This document shows, in pieces, positions 11,644-21,832 of a stretch of 64,000 nt of DNA. The notes below the pieces were generated by a model. The model did no database searches. It was not told the origin of the DNA and saw only the letters and a program-made list of their open reading frames with translations. Each line of letters begins with the position of its first letter. Within the stretch, counting starts at the first letter, position 1. The translations under genes were made by a program, and so were the position numbers. This stretch comes from Synaphobranchus kaupii. Its lineage: Eukaryota > Chordata > Actinopteri > Anguilliformes > Synaphobranchidae. The stretch spans positions 77,809,386 to 77,873,385 of the forward strand of contig CM056376.1 in the NCBI GenBank assembly GCA_029718625.1, written 5' to 3'.

Positions 11644-12128
11644 AGGGCTGTTCACACAGCGGACGGTAGACGGCAGGACGAAACCGGATGTCATTCTTTT
11701 CAATGAGACAACGACGGCAAGACGGCAGTCAACGGAAAAACTTGCTGTAGGAATAAAAATTATTTTTATTTTTGCCGTCTACCGCTGCAGTAGGATCACA
11801 TGCCGATGGAACGGAAGTGGTACGTTTCAAAATGGATGAGAAATTCGTGCAACTTCGTGGTCAAGAACGAGAGAGGTGGGAGGAAATATCGAACCAAAAA
11901 GTTTTAAAAATACAGAGATCTTGACAAAAAGGCTGCAGCATGGAGTGTTGTAAGCACTGACATGCAGATTCCAGGTACACATTATTATTGGCTTCATTTT
12001 CAGAAGCTTTTCTGTGTATGATTTGAGGTGTAACTAACTAGCTAGCGAAGCTACCTAAACTAGCTGACATTATGATACATAAACACACACCGCCCATTTA
12101 TGAAGACACAGACTGAAACAACGCAGTA

Positions 12129-12173
<45 letters not shown>

Positions 12174-12372
12174 GCATAAATAAATAAATACACTTTCGGT
12201 CGCAGTCCATTTTGCAAAGGCGCCCTTTGGTACACCGGTAATCTGTTTCGCACGGACCGTAAATATGGCAACGGATATAAACAGTGCGTTACCGCGACGG
12301 ACATTTCTGTACCGTCCTGCCGTTGTACCGTCTACCGTCCTGCCGTCTACCGCCCGCTGTGTGAACGCCGCA
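11644..12372. mobile_element. PIF/Harbinger-like non-autonomous element with MADF remnant
   Basis: The ends share GTTCACACAGCGG as inverted repeats: the left reads AGGGCTGTTCACACAGCGG and the reverse complement of the right reads TGCGGCGTTCACACAGCGG. The flanking duplication is TAA (11641-11643 and 12373-12375). A 3-bp TWA duplication is typical of PIF/Harbinger. The ends carry subterminal GGTAGACGGCAGGACG repeats. At about 11830-11975 the plus strand encodes a broken MADF/Myb-like segment (MDEKFVQLRGQERERWEEI, then after a frameshift KYRDLDKKAAAW) followed by a GT that looks like a splice donor. Harbinger elements carry such a DNA-binding second ORF, so this is likely a remnant of the parental gene. 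Confidence 0.75.
12130..12171 (+). repeat. (AC)n microsatellite
   Basis: About 21 uninterrupted AC dinucleotides inside the Harbinger-like element. The Val/Cys-rich frames across it are artefacts. Confidence 0.97.
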
Positions 12373-12639
12373 TAAGGAGAGAACAAGGGAAAAGAAAAGT
12401 GTGCAGTAAGTACATCCGTTTTTCATTCTGGACCATTAGAGGCAAACAAGGCTAAAATCCTAATCTTTCTGTTCTCAAGAAAAACTGGCAGTTAGAGTGG
12501 CAGTTAGAAAAAGTGACAGTTGAGCAGCAGCCCACATCTTGAAAAGTAACCATTCCGCATGGATACATTGTTGGGCACAAGTGGGCAGCAGCAGCCCCTC
12601 CCCCTCTGCACTGAACTACACTACCCAGCAGAGCTGAAG

Positions 12640-13129
12640 AATGAGGCTTCCAGGAAGCACTACAAGCACACCTTCATGAAAGACAGACTAACATAAAAAA
12701 AACGGGTATTTGCAATGGCTGGAAAGTACAAATCTGCGAAGCTGATGATCCCGACATTGTCAAACAAACAATTAATTTATATAAAAATGGCACAGTAATG
12801 GTGCAGGGCAGCCTGAGGGATTTTGAAAAAGATTTCTCAGCCATAAAAGAGCTGGCCAATAAGAAACCCACTCCTCAACACACAGACAGTGCTCACACCC
12901 GCACCAGTCCAACACAGGAAGGCCTGACCCCTGAGGAGACTGACTCTACCAGCTTAGACTCTGCGCCGCCTCTCCAGCTCCACAGCACTGTCACTCTAAT
13001 GAAGGACAATTTCACCCAGTTAGAGGTAGAACTGGTGCAGCTAAGGGAACTGGTGCTATCACAACTATGCGCTAAGGACAGCACACAGCACTTACAAGAA
13101 CAAATAATAAATTTAAAAAAAAGAACATG
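12640..13129 (+). pseudogene. LINE-A ORF1, N-terminal part (frameshifted)
   Basis: The N-terminal domain of the LINE ORF1 protein can be followed from about 12640 (KHYKHTFMKDRLT), through a frameshift in an A8 run near 12700 (GICNGWKVQICEADDPDIV), to NLYKNGTVMVQGSLRDFEKD. The GTVMVQG motif is common in fish LINE ORF1 N-termini. A Ser/Thr/Pro-rich linker and the start of a Leu-rich coiled coil follow, and the frame ends at TGA 13128-13130 after an A-rich run. The coiled coil continues in another frame from about 13135. ORF1p is presumed to bind RNA as a trimeric coiled-coil chaperone; that role is family knowledge. The ATG at 12798 is internal to the domain, so it is not the native start. Confidence 0.7.
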
Positions 13130-13182
13130 AGAGCTCAAGGACAGCTCTCTTAAAGGAACTTCAGAGAGACAGGCAGATATTT

Positions 13183-13995
13183 ATGGGGGAATTAAAAGCG
13201 CTTACTGAGGAGGTTAGGCAGCTACAGCAGGACAGGGAGACACACAGGAGGGAGTTAACGGCAGTGACTGAGGAACTGCGGGACAGAGACAGGACAGTGC
13301 AGAACCTGACGGAGCAGCTGCACTCACTCTCCACCCACAACCACCAACCTTCAGTGAGCCCCACCGAGAACACCCAGGACCCCCCAGCACAGCCAGAATC
13401 TTCCACCACCCCCTCAATCACAGACAACCCCCTCATCTTACCCACACCATCAGAAACCCACACACAATCTGCTTCCCCTGCACCAAATCCTGAGGGGGCT
13501 GAAATAGTGCTCCTCATTGACTCCAATGGGAAATGTATTGATGAGAAGCAGCTTTTCCCGAGACACAGAGTGAGTAAGATATGGTGTCCGAACACTAAAA
13601 AAGCTTTAGAGCTGCTCACAGCGTCCAGGCTTGGCTCCCGCAGTCATATTTTGATCCACACAGGCACAAACGACCTGAGAGGACAGCAGGAGAGGGTGGC
13701 AATGTCAATCAGGGGGGTGATAGAGAAGGCCACCCACACCTTCCCCGAATCAAGAATTATTATATCAACTCTGCTGCCCAGAAAGGATTTCCACCCCCAG
13801 ACAATCCAAAAGGTGAACGCAGTCATCTCCAGGGAGTGTGCCCTGCGGCCCAATGTTCACCATCCAACCCTCTGTCCCCACAGCCTATTCGACCATGTGC
13901 ATCTCTACAGAGAAGCAGTGCATGTGTTTGCTCAGTCCCTTAAGAACACAGCCCTGGGACAAAATCCAGTCACCCCCTACAGGAGCAACAGGTGA
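13183..13995 (+). pseudogene. LINE-A ORF1, coiled coil and SGNH-esterase domain
   Basis: This 270-residue frame has a heptad-rich coiled coil (residues 1-55), a Pro/Ser/Thr linker (55-105) and an SGNH/GDSL-type esterase domain (about 108-262). The catalytic blocks are visible: IDSNG (Ser of block I), HTGTNDL (Asn of block III) and DHVHL, which holds the C-terminal Asp/His pair. Such an esterase domain occurs in ORF1 of CR1/L2-type LINEs and may act on lipids or membranes during retrotransposition. The frame stops at TGA 13993-13995 but continues in the same phase into the 24-bp repeat, so the stop looks like a single lesion. The equivalent region of LINE-C has no stop there. Confidence 0.82.
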
Positions 13996-14085
13996 GCCCC
14001 CAGGACACAGAGACCAGCGGCACGTACCTCTGGACCGGAACACAGAACACCAGTCAGGATGCCTCCACCAAGGCCAGAGCACTAC

Positions 14086-15460
14086 CCACTACAGTACCCA
14101 CCACAGCGCCCTCCACAGTACCCACCACAGCGCCCTCCACAGTACCCACCACAGCGCCCTCTGCAGTGCCCACCACAGCGCCCTCCGCAGTGCCCACCAC
14201 AGCGCCCTCCGCAGTGCCCACCACAGCGCCCACCACAGCGCCCTCCGCAGTACCCACCACAGCGCCCTCCGCAGTGCTCACCACAGCGCCCTCCGCAGTG
14301 CCCACCACAGCGCCCTCCGCAGTACCCACCACAGCGCCCTCCGCAGTGCTCACCACAGCGCCCTCCGCAGTGCCCACCACAGCGCCCTCCGCAGTGCTCA
14401 CCACAGCGCCCTCCGCAGTGCTCACCACACGCCCTCCGCAGTGCTCACCACACGCCCTCCGCAGTGCTCACCACAGCGCCCTCCGCAGTGCTCACCACAG
14501 CGCCCTCCGCAATGCCCACCACAGCGCCCTCCGCAGTGCTCACCACAGCGCCCTCCGCAGTGCCCACCACAGCGCCCTCCGCAGTGCCCACCACAGCGCC
14601 CTCCACAGTGCCCACCACAGCGCCCTCCGCAGTGCTCACCACAGCGCCCTCCGCAGTGCCCACCACAGCGCCCTCCGCAGTGCCCACCACAGCGCCCTCC
14701 ACAGTGCTCACCACAGCGCCCTCCGCAGTGCCCACCACAGCGCCCTCCGCAGTGCTCACCACAGCGCCCTCCGCAGTGCCCACCACAGCGCCCTCCGCAG
14801 TGCTCACCACAGCGCCCTCCGCAGTGCCCACCACAGCGCCCTCCGCAGTGCTCACCACAGCGCCCTCCGCAGTGCTCACCACAGCGCCCTCCGCAGTGCT
14901 CACCACAGCGCCCTCCGCAGTGCCCACCACAGCGCCCTCCGCAGTGCTCACCACAGCGCCCTCCGCAGTGCCCACCACAGCGCCCTCCGCAGTGCCCACC
15001 ACAGCGCCCTCCGCAGTACCCACCACAGCGCCCTCCGCAGTGCCCACCACAGCGCCCTCCGCAGTGCCCACCACAGCGCCCTCCGCAGTACCCACCACAG
15101 CGCCCTCCGCAGTGCTCACCACAGCGCCCTCCGCAGTGCCCACCACAGCGCCCTCCGCAGTGCCCACCACAGCGCCCTCCGCAGTGCTCACCACAGCGCC
15201 CTCCGCAGTGCTCACCACAGCGCCCTCCCCAGTGCTCACCACAGCGCCCTCCGCAGTGCTCACCACAGCGCCCTCCGCAGTGCTCACCACAGCGCCCTCC
15301 GCAGTGCTCACCACAGCGCCCTCCGCAGTGCCCACCACAGCGCCCTCCGCAGTACCCACCACAGCGCCCTCCGCAGTACCCACCACAGCCCCCTCCACAG
15401 TGCCCACCACAGCGCCCTCCGCAGTGCCCACCACAGCGCCCTCCGCAATGCCCACCTTTG
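14086..15460 (+). repeat. 24-bp minisatellite inside LINE-A ORF1
   Basis: About 57 copies of a 24-bp unit (CCACCACAGCGCCCTCCGCAGTG plus one variable base). Because 24 is divisible by 3, every frame is an 8-residue repeat: PPQRPPQC, TTAPSAVP or SALRSAHH on the plus strand, and Gly/Cys- or Val/Gly-rich on the minus strand. Two adjacent units near 14427 and 14450 each lack one base and change frame. Unit variants (GTGC/GTAC, CTC/CCC) are interspersed. It occupies the place of the Pro-rich variable region of the ORF1 protein; LINE-C has a different VNTR at the same place. Confidence 0.95.
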
Positions 15461-15708
15461 GACCCCCAGCAACACAGGCAGCACAGGATCCTCCAGACAC
15501 AGCTGGGACCTTTCTCACAAGGACACAGCCAGCCTGGCCCGGCCCAGCCCCTCCCCTCTGCAGCCCAGCACCAGCTCAACAGCAGGTCCAGCACCCAGGT
15601 GGACTGAGCTACGCCCAGGCCCTGTGCAGACCAGCAGGCCCCGCCCCCAACAAGCTGGCACACATACAGCATATGCTCAGCCTCATATGCTCCCGCCTCA
15701 TGGGCTAG
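15461..15708 (+). pseudogene. LINE-A ORF1 C-terminal tail
   Basis: Downstream of the VNTR one frame ends with GLSYAQAL, a variable stretch, then IQHMLSLICSRLMG and stop. LINE-C ends with TYAEVV...LLQLICRIIG and LINE-D with SYTAAL...IKNLLSLI and stop, so this tail is the conserved ORF1 C-terminus. It is in the same phase as the upstream esterase frame. Its function is unknown; the amphipathic Leu/Ile helix could be an interaction motif (inference). Confidence 0.65.
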
Positions 15709-15954
15709 GTACAGCGGTAAGGGGACAAAAAGCGTTACAAAATTTATGTGCTTATACCCTATATAATATGTAACGTTAAATTGAGTAATAACATATTTGT
15801 GTTCTGATATTTGTTGTATTCTATATCGAAAATAATCACTTTTGATGAAAAAAATGAAAATACTGTATTATTAATTTGCTCAAAAAAAAAAAACTTAGAG
15901 GTTTGTCTCATTTTCAAATGACAAAACTATCAAAGTAGTCAATGAAGTATCTCA
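15709..15954 (+). other. LINE-A inter-ORF spacer
   Basis: AT-rich non-coding spacer between the ORF1 stop and the ORF2 start, with a poly-A run at about 15882. The equivalent region of LINE-C is CA-rich instead. Confidence 0.6.
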
Positions 15955-18900
15955 ATGTGGAACATTCAGGGCCTAAACTCTTCAGCTTTTGGTATGAAGA
16001 GCAGAAACCATGATTTCATTAAGCAAATAAGAGACATAGACATAATAATATTACAGGAGACATGGTGTAAAGCTGACCAAGTCACTGGCTGTCCTTCAGG
16101 CTACAAAGAGCTGGTAGTACCCTCAGTAAAATTGAACAATGTTACTCAAGGCAGGAACTCAGAGGGAATATTAATTTGGTTTAAATCAGAGCTAATACAA
16201 TCGTTAGAAAAGGTCAAAAAAGGGGAATATCACATGTGGTTACAAATTAACGTGGAAATCATCTCCACAAGAAACAGTATTTTCCTCTGTGCTATTTATA
16301 TCCCTCCCTCAGAATCTCCTTATTTTAAAGAGGATACATTTACTAACATTGAACAGGAGATCTGCCATTTCCAGGCCGAGGGAAATGTGCTGATCTGTGG
16401 TGATCTAAATGCCAGGATGGGAGAAGAACCAGACGTCATCAGCACACATGGAGACAACCACATCCTTGGCCAGAACCACCTTCATTTCCCCATTTATTCT
16501 CACAGGAATAGTTATGACAAAACAACTAACAAAAATGGAAAACAACTCTTGCAGCTCTGTCGAGGACTGGGTCGGTACTTCGTCAATGGTAGGTTGAGAG
16601 GGGACTTATGGGAGATACACCTACAGCTCACCTTTGACTATGCGATCACAGATATGGATCCATTCTCTTTCAGAGCCTTCACAGTCAGGCCACTAACCCC
16701 TCTGTCAGATCACAGCCAAATTACTGTGTATCTAAAACGGACGGAAACTAACAACGCAGCCACACAGCCCAGTAAGCTGTACAACATTCACAAATCTTAC
16801 AGATGGGCCCAAAACAGCACAGAAGAGTACCAGAAAGCAATTAAAGACCAAGAGATACAATCACTCTCAGACATCTTTCTGGTTACCACATATCCTCACA
16901 ATAAAGACGGAATAGACCTGGCAGTGAATAATATAAATTTAATTTTTGAAAAAATTGCCTTAAAATCCAATCTGATATTATCCAAAAGTAAACCAAAACC
17001 AAAAAATGTGAAACAAGAAAAATGGTTTGATAGTGATTGCAAAACCATTAGAAAAAATCTCCGGACATTGTCCAATCAAAAACATAAACATCCAGATAAC
17101 CAGGATCTACGCCGTAGTTATTGTGAGACCCTAAAACAATACAAGCACACACTCAGAACCAAAAAAGAACAACATGTCAATGATCAACTGACTTTAATCG
17201 AGGAGTCTATAAAATCCAACAAGTTCTGGGATAACTGGAATTCCCACAACAAACCCCAACATGAAGAACTGGCCATTCAAAACGGGGATATATGGAGGCA
17301 CCATTTTGAGAAACTGTATAGTAAAATTATAAAAAAACCCAGAACAAAAAAGCATTTGCAAAAAATTGGAAAAACTTGAACTTGCCATTAAAGACAACCA
17401 GAACCCTTTAGACTCCCCCATTACTGAACAGGAATTACTAGAAAAAATACAGATCCTGCAGCCCAAAAAAGCCTGCGGACCAGACAGCATTTTAAATGAG
17501 ATGCTGATACATACTGAAGAAAAAATTAAGATAGCCATTCTAAAACTGTTCAATTTGGTTCTGAGTGTAGGCTATTTTCCTGACATCTGGAATCAAGGAC
17601 TCATAACCCCCATTTTTAAAAGTGGAGACAAATTTGACCCTAACAACTACCGAGGCATTTGTGTGAGCAGTAATCTGGGGAAGATTCTATGTAGTATCAT
17701 AAATACAAGACTTCTACACTTCCTTAATGAGCACAATGTCTTGAGTAAAAGTCAGATTGGTTTTTTACCAAAACACCGCACAACCGATCATATTTACACC
17801 CTACACACCCTAATAGACAAACATGTTAACCAAAAAAAGAATAAAATATTTGCCTGCTTTATTGATTTCCAAAAAGCTTTTGATTCAATCTGGCATGAAG
17901 GTTTACTATATAAACTTATAGAAAGTGGTGTAGGGGTAAAACATATGATATTATTAAATCAATGTATACAGGAAATAAATGTGCAATAAAGATTGGAAAA
18001 AAACAAACCAAATTTTTCAATCAGGGGCGTGGAGTGAGGCAGGGCTGCAGTCTGAGTCCAACACTTTTTAACATTTATATTAATGAACTGGCCAAAGTTT
18101 TGGAACAATCAGCTGCCCCTGGTCTCACTTTACTGGACAATGAAATCTAATGTTTGCTTTACGCAGACGATCTGGTTCTGCTGTCGCCCACAAAACAGGG
18201 GCTGCAACAGAAACTAGATTTACTGCAGCAATTCTGCAAGACCTGGGCCCTTGCAGTAAATTTTAAAAAGACAAAAATAATGATTTTCCAGAAAAGATCC
18301 AGATCTCAGGAAATCAGACACAACTTTACACTAGGGACAACACGTATAGAATACACTACAAATTACTCATACCTAGGTTTAAAGATTAGCTCAACAGGGA
18401 GCTTCAACTTGGCTGTGAATGAACTGAAAGAGAAGGCACGCAGGGCATTTTATGCCATCAAGAAACAAATTAAAATAGATATACCAATTAAGGTCTGGCT
18501 CAAAATATTCAAATCCATAATTGAACCAATTGCACTATATGGCAGTGAAGTGTGGGGTCCGCTCACAAAGCACAAAGCAAGATTTTGCAAATTGGGATAA
18601 ACAACCAACTGAAACCCTGCATGCAGAGTTCTGTAAAAGCATCCTCCACGTGCAGAGAAAAACACCAAACAATGCATGCAGGGCAGAATTAGGCCAATAT
18701 CCGCTACTCATCAGCATCCAAAAAAGAGCCATCAAATTCTGGAAGCACCTAAAAAACAGCGACCCCCACTCATACCATTACAAGGCCCTGCAATGCCAAG
18801 AGCTGAGCCCAGAGAAGAGTCCCCTCACTCAGCTGGTCCTGAGGCTCAGTTCACTAACCCCCACTAACAGCATCCAGCCTCAGAACAGCCCCTTTCCAAT

Positions 18901-19390
18901 TAAGCCAATTAGAATCAACCAAACCATAACACAGCAAAAAACAAAAATACATTACTTATTGGGAAACTCAAACAAAAAATCAAAGCAAATTGGCATGTTA
19001 TCTGGCCCTAAATCGAGAATACACTGTGGCAGACTATCTGACCACAGTGAAAAACAACAAACATAGAAAAACATTGACAGTACAGACTCAGCGAGCACAG
19101 CCTGGCGATAGAGACCGGCCGACACCGGCAGACCTGGCTGCCCAGGGAGGAGAGGCTGTGCTCACTGCAACAAAGAGCAGATAGAGACAGAGCTGCACTT
19201 CCTCTTTAATTGTGGGAAATACAAAACAATTAGAGAACATTTTTTCCCAAAATTCACAAAACAAATCCCAAACTTCCCAAACCTACCTGAACCAAAGAAA
19301 ATTCTAATTCTCCTTGGAGAAGAAAGGTGCTGCCAAAATTGCCTGCCACAGCCTGAGGGACAGTTGTCACCCTTAATAACAACTATCTAA
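15955..19390 (+). pseudogene. LINE-A ORF2: APE endonuclease and reverse transcriptase, broken
   Basis: The endonuclease (15955-16740) begins MWNIQGL and keeps QETW, CGDLNAR and LSDHSQI catalytic motifs, but has lost about 17 bp near 16605 relative to LINE-C, removing the GRFTYCS-type motif before DYAITD. Stop at 17377-17379 and a frameshift: the RT region resumes at about 17366 (NNYRGICVSSNLGK, QIGFLPKHRTTDH, IDFQKAFDSIWH). It is shifted again at about 17940-17990, has RQGCSLSPTLFNIYINEL, a TAA at 18148-18150 just before LLYADDLVLL, and ends in fragments to about 19380. The C-terminal Cys/His knuckle persists near 19150-19210 (CAHC, then LHFLFNC). This copy is dead. It lacks the typical CTTTGGCAA/TTGAA 3' tail, ending instead in AT-rich sequence at about 19475. 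Confidence 0.9.
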
Positions 19391-19475
19391 TACTGTCAAT
19401 TGGTTTTAATCATTATTATTTTTCATCTTATCATTGTTAGTTTATGTATTTGCATGTATTTGTCATGTTTAAAAA

Positions 19476-20100
19476 GAGTGAACGAGTGAGTGAGTGAGAG
19501 AGTGGCTGAGTGAACGAGTGAGTGAGTGAGAGAGTGGCTGAGTGAACGAGTGAGTGAGTGAGTGAGAGAGAGTGGCTGAGTGAGTGAGTGAGAGAGAGAG
19601 TGGCTGAGTGAGTGAGTGAGAGAGAGTGGCTGAGTGAACGAGTGAGTGCGTCAGTGAGTGAGTGAGTGAGAGAGTGGCTGAGTGAGTGAGTGAGAGAGAG
19701 TGGCTGAGTGAGTGAGTGAGAGAGAGAGTGGCTGAGTGTGTGAGTGAGAGAGAGTGGCTGAGTGAACGAGTGAGAGAGAGTGGCTGAGTGAACGAGTGAG
19801 TGCGTCAGTGAGTGAGTGAGTGAGAGAGTGGCTGAGTGAACGAGTGAGTGAGTGAGTGAGTGAGTGAGAGAGTGGCTGAGTGAACGAGTGAGTGGCTGAG
19901 TGAATGAGTGAGTGAGTGAGAGAGTGGCTGAGTGAATGAGTGAGAGAGTGGCTGAGTGAATGAGTGAGTGAGAGAGTGGCTGAGTGAGTGAGTGGCTGAG
20001 TGAATGAGTGAGTGAGTGAGAAAGTGGCTGAGTGAATGAGTGAGAGAGTGGCTGAGTGAATGAGTGAGTGAGAGAGTGGCTGAGTGAGTGAGTGAGAGAG
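19476..20100 (+). repeat. GAGTGA minisatellite block 3
   Basis: About 625 bp of GTGGCTGAGTGAACGAGTGA units with GAGTGAGTGA expansions and GTGCGTCAGTGA variants (about 19645 and 19800). The right edge merges directly into LINE-C ORF1 at 20100/20101. Confidence 0.95.
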
Positions 20101-21516
20101 TTTATCCAGCAGCTAAAAGAAGAACTAAGGCTCTTCAAAGAAGAGACCAAACTCACAATAAGAGAGTTAGGTGATAAAATCAGGACAATAAGCAAGGATA
20201 ATGGTGCACTAAAAGACACGTTGTCTAGAGTAAGAGAGGAGTTGGTCCAGAGAGAGAGAGACATGAGCTGTCTCAGTCAGCAGCTGGTCAGTGTGACTAC
20301 AGCAGCAGCAGCAGCAGCAGAGCAGCCCCAGACCCAGACCCAGACCACAGACTCACAGACAGACCCTGAGAACAGCCCGGGCCTCAGTCCCACTGTCCCA
20401 CAGCCTGAAATACCACCAGCCACACAACCAGCTCCTCCTCAACCCTCACCTAGACCACCTCAACCAACCCAACCTCCCAAAACAGCCATCCTTATTGACT
20501 CCAATGGGAAGTTCCTGCACCACAGGAAACTGTTCCCCAGACACAAGGTGGCAAAATTCTGGTGCCCGACTACAGACAGGGCATTACAGCTGCTCTGCCA
20601 ATCCAGCCTTGACAACCCAGACAACATTGTCATCCACACGGGCACCAACGATCTGCGCTCAAAAAGAGAGGGAGTGTCAGAGGCAGTGAGGGAAATGGCA
20701 GAAAAAGCACACAGGGTGTTCCCAGAGGCAAACATTGTTATTTCTACCCTACTGCCAAGAACAGATTTCCCCCAGCACATGATTAATAAAATCAACAAAA
20801 AAATTACCAAAGACTGTGCCCCCATGACTAACATTAACATCGCCCATCACCCTGCCATCACACACGAGCACCTTTATGATGGCTTGCATCTGGACCAGGA
20901 CTCTGTCAGAATATTCGCAAAAAGCATCAAAGATACAGCGCTCGGCAGGAGCCCACTCACTCACCACCACAGCCAGGGACCACTGGACACCTGGCACCCA
21001 ATAACAGAGACGAGTGCTCAGCCCAGGATGACCCAGCCCAACAGAGCCTATGCCAGGATGACCCAACCCAGCGGAGCTCAGCCCAGCGCAGCCCGACCCA
21101 GGACGACCCAGCCCAGCGCAGTCCGACCCAGCCCAGCGCAGCCCGACCCAGGACGACCCAGCCCAGCGCAGTCCGACCCAGGACGACCCAGCCCAGCGGA
21201 GCCCAGCCCAGCGCAGTCCGACCCAGCCCAGCGCAGACCGACCCAGGACGACCCAGCCCAGTGGAACCCGACCCAGGACGACCCAGCCCAGCGGAGCCCA
21301 GCCCAGCGAAGCCCACTGCAGTAGGACCCAGTCCAGCAGCATTTCCTACAGCTACCCCCAGCAGAGTAGAACATCACATGTGGCAGCTGAGTTCATGCTT
21401 CCCACACAGCACCGGCCAACCTATGCAGAGGTGGTACATGGTAACAAGCACCCAGACTATTCAGACATGGGAGAGGTCCGGCAACTACTGCAACTAATAT
21501 GCAGGATCATAGGATG
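20101..21516 (+). pseudogene. LINE-C ORF1: coiled coil, SGNH esterase, Pro-rich VNTR (5' truncated)
   Basis: The open frame starts inside minisatellite (first usable codon GTG at 20092), so the native N-terminus is missing. It has a coiled coil at residues 1-65, a Gln/Thr/Pro-rich linker to about 130, and an SGNH-esterase domain at about 132-285 with IDSNGK, HTGTNDL and DGLHL motifs. A Pro-rich VNTR follows (21040-21310; repeated GACCCAGCCCAGCGCAG-type units). The frame stops at 21322-21324, but the conserved C-terminal tail (TYAEVV to LLQLICRIIG) lies in another frame at about 21420-21516, so indels within the VNTR have shifted the frame. It is related to LINE-A ORF1 but clearly diverged, so the copies are not a recent duplication. 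Confidence 0.82.
21040..21315 (+). repeat. Pro-rich VNTR in LINE-C ORF1
   Basis: Irregular tandem units built from GACCCAGGACGACCCAGCCC and AGCGCAGTCC-type words. They encode QPSAVRPSPAQ / DPGRPSPAE-like repeats. It occupies the same position as the 24-bp VNTR of LINE-A but with a different unit. Confidence 0.85.
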
Positions 21517-21634
21517 AGCACATACACACACACGCACATGCTCACGCAAATGCACACACATACACACACACACACACATATGCATGTGCATACATACGCA
21601 GACACACACATGCGCACGCATAAACACACACGCA

Positions 21635-21666
<32 letters not shown>

Positions 21667-21832
21667 CACCTAATCTCTTTCACCACTGAAGAACAGTTCA
21701 AATACTAGCTTTCTTTAGCGTTCTTTGCATTAAAATTATAGAAACAAGAGGGAGGGGGGATTGTAAAATATATTGAAAACTTTCTTTCCACTGTACTTTA
21801 CCCTATATAACAAAACCAATTGTATTACACTA
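21517..21832 (+). repeat. LINE-C inter-ORF spacer with CA/GCAC-rich microsatellite
   Basis: 21520-21672 is a mixed (CA)n/(GCAC)n tract (ACACAC, ACGCACGC). The rest, to the ORF2 start, is AT-rich spacer. There are no genes; the Val/Cys-rich frames on the minus strand are shadows of the repeat. Confidence 0.85.

Noticed and set aside
12060..12386. Val/Cys-rich minus-strand frames over (AC)n
   Set aside because: Microsatellite translation; it lies within a transposable element.
13838..15773. Overlapping Pro-, Ser/His- and Gly/Cys-rich long frames on both strands
   Set aside because: They are the six-frame reading of a 24-bp repeat whose length is a multiple of 3. Only the phase joined to the ORF1 domains has a possible biological meaning.
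20092..20100. GTG at 20092 as the true start of LINE-C ORF1
   Set aside because: These bases belong to the minisatellite; the native N-terminal domain seen in LINE-A is missing, so the frame is open but truncated.
21457..21708. Cys/Val- and His/Thr-rich frames over the CA-rich spacer
   Set aside because: Microsatellite translation between LINE ORF1 and ORF2.
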